Source of the DNA: Octadecabacter antarcticus 307
Lineage (GTDB): Bacteria > Pseudomonadota > Alphaproteobacteria > Rhodobacterales > Rhodobacteraceae
DNA length: 64,000 nt
Assembly (NCBI RefSeq): GCF_000155675.2
Contig: NC_020911.1
Span: forward strand, 3,400,501 to 3,464,500
Direction of reading: 5' to 3'
Within the stretch, counting starts at the first letter, position 1. Every line of letters begins with the position of its first letter. The translations under genes were made by a program, and so were the position numbers. Of this stretch, positions 60,155 through 64,000 are shown piece after piece. Below the pieces are notes generated by a model. The model was not told the DNA's origin and ran no database searches. It saw only the letters and a list, made by a program, of their open reading frames with translations.

Positions 60155-61165
60155 CTACGCAGGCGGCGTATAATCCGTTCCCGCAATTGCAGCCATCCGC
60201 ACAAGCACGTCATCACCTTGCTGGATGAGCCAATATAACATGTCGATAAACACCCAGTTTTCCGCCAGCTTGTCACCCTCACGGCGATAAATGTCGATCA
60301 CGCGAAATTCGCAATCGTGTTCATTGCCCGCCATCCCCATAAAGCCACCACGGTGTTTGGCACTAAAGTTCGGCCAACCGAAAAACCCACCATAATGCCC
60401 CTCAGCAACCCGCGCCACGTGGCCAGTCGTGCCTCGGTCATAGAATGCTGCGCGAAATGGGCCGGAGTGTTGTTTGGCATAGCGTTCGATGGTGTAGGTC
60501 GCACCAATACCGGCAGGGCCCCACCAAATCATGTCATCATGCCATGTGCGCGCCAGTTCTTCTTCCAGCGGCAGCTTGTTCTGCCACGTTCCTAGATCGC
60601 CAATCATCGCGTTGATGACGGCCAGCGTCGCCTCACCCACCGCGGCAGGCTGGGCCGCGTGCAGCAGACCGCCGTGGGCCATTGGACCGGACTGCACCAT
60701 GTGTGCGGCAGTTTGCGGTGGGAACGGGTTCTGCCCCGCTTGTGTCATCAGGTGTGGGATATCGACGTGCATCATGGTTTCAGCAATCTTGCCATCCACC
60801 ACGCGGTTGAATTCACAATAGCGCAGAAACGCCATTTTGCGTGTCGGGACGATCCCCAACCAAGGCGCATCAAACAGCCCCATCAAATGTCCCATGGACA
60901 CGACCCAGGTGCCCTCACCCACGGTGTTCTGCCCAGCAAAAAAGATATCCTCGCGCCGCTGGAGCCGTGTCAATGATCCCATCAAAGGCGTCCAGAACGC
61001 CGACGCAACATCGACAGCACCGTGTCGTTCATAAAACGGGTGCATACCACGCCAATGCCAATCGGGGGCTGTGTGGTCGCGAAGTGTCGTCGCGATCGTA
61101 TCGGGCGTCGCAGTATTTATGGCTGCGTAAAGATCACGCACTATAGATTTTTCAGATTGAAACAT
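60155..61165 (-). CDS. SnoaL-like (NTF2-fold) protein, two domains
   Basis: 336 residues, the same double-domain layout as the protein at 58281: SEKSIVRDLYAAINTATPDT, DHTAPDWHWRGMHPFYERHG, WVVSMGHLMGLFDAPWLGIV, RYCEFNRVVDGKIAETMMHV, then the second half LEEELARTWHDDMIWWGPAG, RGGFMGMAGNEHDCEFRVID, NWVFIDMLYWLIQQGDDVL. Convergent with the RraA gene. It starts 4 bases after the permease stop on the same strand, so it is the last gene of the importer operon. Confidence 0.85.
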   Translation of the reverse strand: MFQSEKSIVRDLYAAINTATPDTIATTLRDHTAPDWHWRGMHPFYERHGAVDVASAFWTPLMGSLTRLQRREDIFFAGQNTVGEGTWVVSMGHLMGLFDAPWLGIVPTRKMAFLRYCEFNRVVDGKIAETMMHVDIPHLMTQAGQNPFPPQTAAHMVQSGPMAHGGLLHAAQPAAVGEATLAVINAMIGDLGTWQNKLPLEEELARTWHDDMIWWGPAGIGATYTIERYAKQHSGPFRAAFYDRGTTGHVARVAEGHYGGFFGWPNFSAKHRGGFMGMAGNEHDCEFRVIDIYRREGDKLAENWVFIDMLYWLIQQGDDVLVRMAAIAGTDYTPPA

Positions 61166-61168
61166 TGG

Positions 61169-62050
61169 TTAGCCTTTCACAGCGCCTGCGGTCAAACCTG
61201 ATACGATTTGGCGCTGGAAGAACAAAATCAACACAAACAATGGGGCGGTCGCGGAAATCACCGCAGCCACAGCAAACATCACATTGCCTTTGGTCTGCGT
61301 GGTCCCAAGGAACGATGCAATTTTAGGAATCATTGTCTGGTTATCCTTTTCCAGAAGCATCGCTGTCACAGCGAAATCATTGTAGGCCAGCAAGAAACTA
61401 AACAATCCCGTCGTGATCACCCCCGGCCACATCACCGGAATGATAACGTGGCGAAAGGCCTGAAACCGGTTGCAGCCATCGACCATAGCGCTTTCATCCA
61501 AATCCTTGGGAATATTGCGGAAAAACGATGTCAGCATCCACAGGCTGAACGGCTGGTTGATGGCAACCAAAACCACAATTGTCGTGCTTAACCTGCCCCA
61601 AAGGTTCCATTCGTAAAACGGCAGCAAATAGCCCGACACCAGCGTAATCGGCGGCATCGCGCGAAACATCAATGCGATGATCAGGAACCAGAAGGCGTAA
61701 TTATAGGTTGATCGTGACAATGCGTAGCCGCCCAATGTGCTCAACGTCAGTGAAATTGTGACGACGCAGAAACACACAATTGTGGTGTTCAGTACAGAGC
61801 GCCAGAATTCCTCTTGGATCCACGCGCCCTCGTACCCCTCGCCGGTAAACGACCCGCCAGTTTCGACCTGCGTCAATTCCCCCGTCAGCGCCAAAGACCA
61901 GCTCGCCTTGGAAAAGAAATCACCCTCGACCTTGAACGATCCCCACAGGGTCCACAAAAAGGGGAAAGCCGCAAGAATGACCCAGAGCACGAGAAACGCC
62001 AGCAACAGGAACCGCAATGATCCGGGGAGTGCGCGTGCTTTCAATGTCAT
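61169..62050 (-). CDS. Carbohydrate ABC importer, permease (MalG type)
   Basis: 293 residues, about six membrane segments; first segment FLLLAFLVLWVILAAFPFLW. Family coupling motif: DLDESAMVDGCNRFQAFRHV then IIPVMWPGVITTG (EAA motif). Unusually long periplasmic loop after the first segment (FKVEGDFFSKASWSLALTGE, GEGYEGAWIQEEFWRSVLNT). Start chosen at ATG 62050 (AAGAGGGC upstream), which lies directly beside the stop of the partner permease. Confidence 0.92.
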   Translation of the reverse strand: MTLKARALPGSLRFLLLAFLVLWVILAAFPFLWTLWGSFKVEGDFFSKASWSLALTGELTQVETGGSFTGEGYEGAWIQEEFWRSVLNTTIVCFCVVTISLTLSTLGGYALSRSTYNYAFWFLIIALMFRAMPPITLVSGYLLPFYEWNLWGRLSTTIVVLVAINQPFSLWMLTSFFRNIPKDLDESAMVDGCNRFQAFRHVIIPVMWPGVITTGLFSFLLAYNDFAVTAMLLEKDNQTMIPKIASFLGTTQTKGNVMFAVAAVISATAPLFVLILFFQRQIVSGLTAGAVKG

Positions 62051-62051
62051 A

Positions 62052-63074
62052 TCAAGCCCTCTTAAAATCGCGCCACGTCCGCACAAGAACGGGCGACAGC
62101 AGGATACCAACACAGATAATGGTCAGCACGGATGTGGCGGCAGCGGAGTTGAGCAAGCGCGTTTCACCGCCCAAATCGCTGTAGATGTAATAAGACAGCG
62201 ACGTCGCATGCGCGCTTGCACTGAACGACACCAGCGGTTCGAACACGCGAAAATTATCCATGATCTGAATAAGCGCCACAAACGTCACCAGTGGCATAAT
62301 ATGTGGAATGGTGACATATCGCACGCGCTGCCAACGGTTCGCGCCATCAATCATCGCCGCCTCATTGGTGTCTTGGTTGACCGTTTGCAGGCCTGCATAG
62401 AAAACCACAAACGCAAAGGGCGCAGTGTGCCAGACACCGTACACCATTAACATAATCCACATCAGCGGCGTTGATGCCTTCACCGATAAATCAGGGTCCG
62501 CCACCAGCCATTGCAACCCGTGGCCCAAGACCCCGCGCGCATCAACCATCCAGAACAACACCAGTGACCCGACCAGCGGATTGATGATGAACGGCAACAG
62601 TGACACGAAAATCAACGGTCCGCGCAACACCTTGCTGGCGGAATTGACCGCGACGGCAATGGCGAAACCCAGCCCGATCGCCATCGGCGTGACGATGAAC
62701 GTAAATGTCAGCGTGAATATGATGGCGCTGTAGAACGGCAGGTTCATGATCCGGTTGCCATAATCCCCCCAGCTATCAGACTCGCGCCACGCCTCCGCCA
62801 CCTCATCAACGGCGAGGTGCCCACGGTTCAGATAATTTTCAAGGCCGACAAAACGCCCCAAGGGTTGCGCATCACGCAACTCCTGCGTTGCCTCCGTGTT
62901 CACAGCCGCTTCTTCGGTGCACCCGAACGGACCACAGTTTTCCACAATTTCAATGACTTGTTCGTGCTGTGCATACAGCGATTGTATGACAACCGATCCA
63001 ATCGGCAAAGCAATCAACAACAGCATCGCAATCAGCGACGGCGCAATAAAAGTGAAAAACGTTGCGTGTCTCAA
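62052..63074 (-). CDS. Carbohydrate ABC importer, permease (MalF type)
   Basis: 340 residues. First segment FFTFIAPSLIAMLLLIALPI, then a long periplasmic loop with two Cys (EIVENCGPFGCTEEAAV), further segments (FTLTFTFIVTPMAIGLGFAI, FVSLLPFIINPLVGSLVLFW), and coupling motif DTNEAAMIDGANRWQRVRYV. Pairs with the MalG-type permease. The ATPase subunit of this importer is not in the window and may lie further left or right, or be shared. Confidence 0.92.
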   Translation of the reverse strand: MRHATFFTFIAPSLIAMLLLIALPIGSVVIQSLYAQHEQVIEIVENCGPFGCTEEAAVNTEATQELRDAQPLGRFVGLENYLNRGHLAVDEVAEAWRESDSWGDYGNRIMNLPFYSAIIFTLTFTFIVTPMAIGLGFAIAVAVNSASKVLRGPLIFVSLLPFIINPLVGSLVLFWMVDARGVLGHGLQWLVADPDLSVKASTPLMWIMLMVYGVWHTAPFAFVVFYAGLQTVNQDTNEAAMIDGANRWQRVRYVTIPHIMPLVTFVALIQIMDNFRVFEPLVSFSASAHATSLSYYIYSDLGGETRLLNSAAATSVLTIICVGILLSPVLVRTWRDFKRA

Positions 63075-63114
63075 GGGTGGCCCCGTTTGCTCTGAGGGTA
63101 AAATCTGTCAAGAA

Positions 63115-63140
63115 CCGGCGCAAAGTTTGCCCCGCGCCGG
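63115..63140 (-). terminator. Intercistronic hairpin between binding-protein and permease genes
   Basis: CCGGCGC and GCGCCGG pair around 12 bases in the 81-base gap. No strong T-run; probably an attenuator or mRNA stabiliser favouring the binding protein, as in the other importer operon. Confidence 0.5.
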
Positions 63141-63155
63141 TCCAGTATTTTCAGA

Positions 63156-64000
63156 TCATTCGGTGACGAAACCGCTCTCAATCGCAGCCGATGTATAGGC
63201 CGCTTCAACGTCTGCCAAGGCTTGCTCGGCGCTCTCATTGCCCTGCATAAAGTCCGACAATTCATTGGACAGCGCAGTGTGCAGCAGGCCTTGGAATGGC
63301 ACCATGGGATATGGCTTGGAACCGGCGGCAACGGCGCCTAATACACCTTCGTTGACAGGCTGCGGCACAAAGCCATCAATCAGCCAAACCGCTTGCTCCA
63401 TCGTCTCATCTGTCAACAGCACAGGGGACACCGCGTAGGTCATCGCGATGAACGTCGCAGTCGCGTCTTCGTCGCTGATGTTCTTGGCTACTGTCCAACC
63501 GTCCCACCACAGTGTCGTGGCTGGCACACCGCTGTCACCAACCGTCAAAGGTGCGGCGATCCGTGTATTGTCAGCAACCTGCGGCGTCGATCCTTCATCG
63601 TCCATCAGAACCTGCGCGCGTGATCCCCACATGTTCATCATGGCCACATTGCCCGCTTCCCATTCGGCACCAGCCGCGTTGGAATCGTGCGTCAGGAAGT
63701 CAGGGTTCATATATTCCGACAGCGCCTTCATCATCTCAAGCGCCTCGATACCCTCGGCGTTGTTGACTGTCACATTTGCGGTGCCTGCCTCAAAGAATTC
63801 ACCTCCTGTACCGATGTACATATTGTTAAATTCTTGCGCGAGGTTCCATCCGGACGCGTATGCGCCGCTCAGCGGGTATTCCATGACGCCCGCATCGCGG
63901 ATCGCTGCAGCAGCGACCAGCATGTCCTCGTAGGATGTCGGGATTTCGATGCCGAGGTCGTTCAAAATGTCTTCACGGTACATCAGCGTCTGCGCATTCG
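63156..64000 (-). CDS. Extracellular solute-binding protein family 1, N-terminus outside the window
   Basis: C-terminal 281 residues of a maltose-type periplasmic binding protein; the frame is open to the window edge (NAQTLMYREDIL). Seen: DLGIEIPTSYEDMLVAAAAI, SGAYASGWNLAQEFNNMYIG, VAMMNMWGSRAQVLMDDEGS, TLWWDGWTVAKNISDEDATA and SKPYPMVPFQGLLHTALSNE. It delivers the substrate to the two permeases that follow on the same strand. The signal peptide lies beyond the window. Ligand unknown; the W-rich cleft (TTLWWDGW) suits a sugar or polyol. Confidence 0.92.
   Translation of the reverse strand, partial: NAQTLMYREDILNDLGIEIPTSYEDMLVAAAAIRDAGVMEYPLSGAYASGWNLAQEFNNMYIGTGGEFFEAGTANVTVNNAEGIEALEMMKALSEYMNPDFLTHDSNAAGAEWEAGNVAMMNMWGSRAQVLMDDEGSTPQVADNTRIAAPLTVGDSGVPATTLWWDGWTVAKNISDEDATATFIAMTYAVSPVLLTDETMEQAVWLIDGFVPQPVNEGVLGAVAAGSKPYPMVPFQGLLHTALSNELSDFMQGNESAEQALADVEAAYTSAAIESGFVTE

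Overview
The window looks like a chromosome segment of a marine Rhodobacteraceae (Roseobacter-group) bacterium. Core genes (valS, an aminotransferase of the HisC type, ygfZ, efp, cobQ, a tolC-type gene, a pcm-type gene, and the small neighbour gene after efp) have alphaproteobacterial protein sequences and a G/C-ending codon bias, and the density of decayed insertion sequences (IS) recalls Octadecabacter. The genus is inference from sequence style, not a database match. Layout. 1-15.6 kb is a core segment: valS (5' end outside the window), PLP aminotransferase, class V aminotransferase, ABC exporter, ygfZ, an IS110 remnant lodged against the 3' end of efp, a small conserved gene, a decayed membrane gene, cobQ, an acidic PopZ-like protein, TolC and a Pcm-type methyltransferase. 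15.7-20.7 kb is a small A+T-rich element integrated in tRNA-Cys and bounded by a 46-bp direct repeat of the tRNA 3' end. It holds a truncated integrase, a BLUF blue-light sensor, a decayed lipoprotein, and two copies of a winged-helix plus membrane-protein module, one broken by an IS1595 element. 21-27.4 kb is an IS graveyard (IS256, IS30, IS3, IS1595, IS5, IS6 remnants) with a dead integrase beside tRNA-Leu. 27.5-46.1 kb is an intact catabolic region: an FMN-dependent 2-hydroxy-acid oxidase, ABM monooxygenase, ThuA protein, beta-hydroxyacid dehydrogenase and a ribose-type ABC importer with an SDR, all read leftward except the first; then a divergent regulator that fuses a winged helix to a solute-binding-protein fold, and a rightward run of SDR, M24-family protein, E1 alpha, E1 beta, lipoyl protein, aldehyde dehydrogenase and E2 acyltransferase. 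The likely job is uptake and oxidation of a sugar- or polyol-like compound ending in an acyl-CoA; the substrate cannot be read from sequence. 46.4-56.0 kb is a second mobile region: an IS6 pseudogene, an intact calcium-binding RTX protein, an IS1182 transposase, an integrase/MmeI chimera, two IS3 elements and a truncated DUF3987 gene. A nonsense-mutated groEL paralogue follows (56.0-57.6 kb). 57.7-64 kb holds two SnoaL-like proteins, an RraA-family protein and a second (maltose/glycerol-3-phosphate type) ABC importer cut by the window edge. The main discovery candidate is a dispersed family of about 40-bp hairpin elements, 23 copies here. Most start with CCCTCTC and end with CTGCCGGGCA plus a few bases. 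Between these edges lies a stem whose sequence differs from copy to copy while pairing is kept. Every copy I found lies in or next to transposase or integrase sequence; none is in the intact host genes. Several are exact 39-bp in-frame insertions, in both orientations. One IS3 element carries nine copies and an IS1182 gene three; when these are removed conceptually, both transposases read through with no other lesion.
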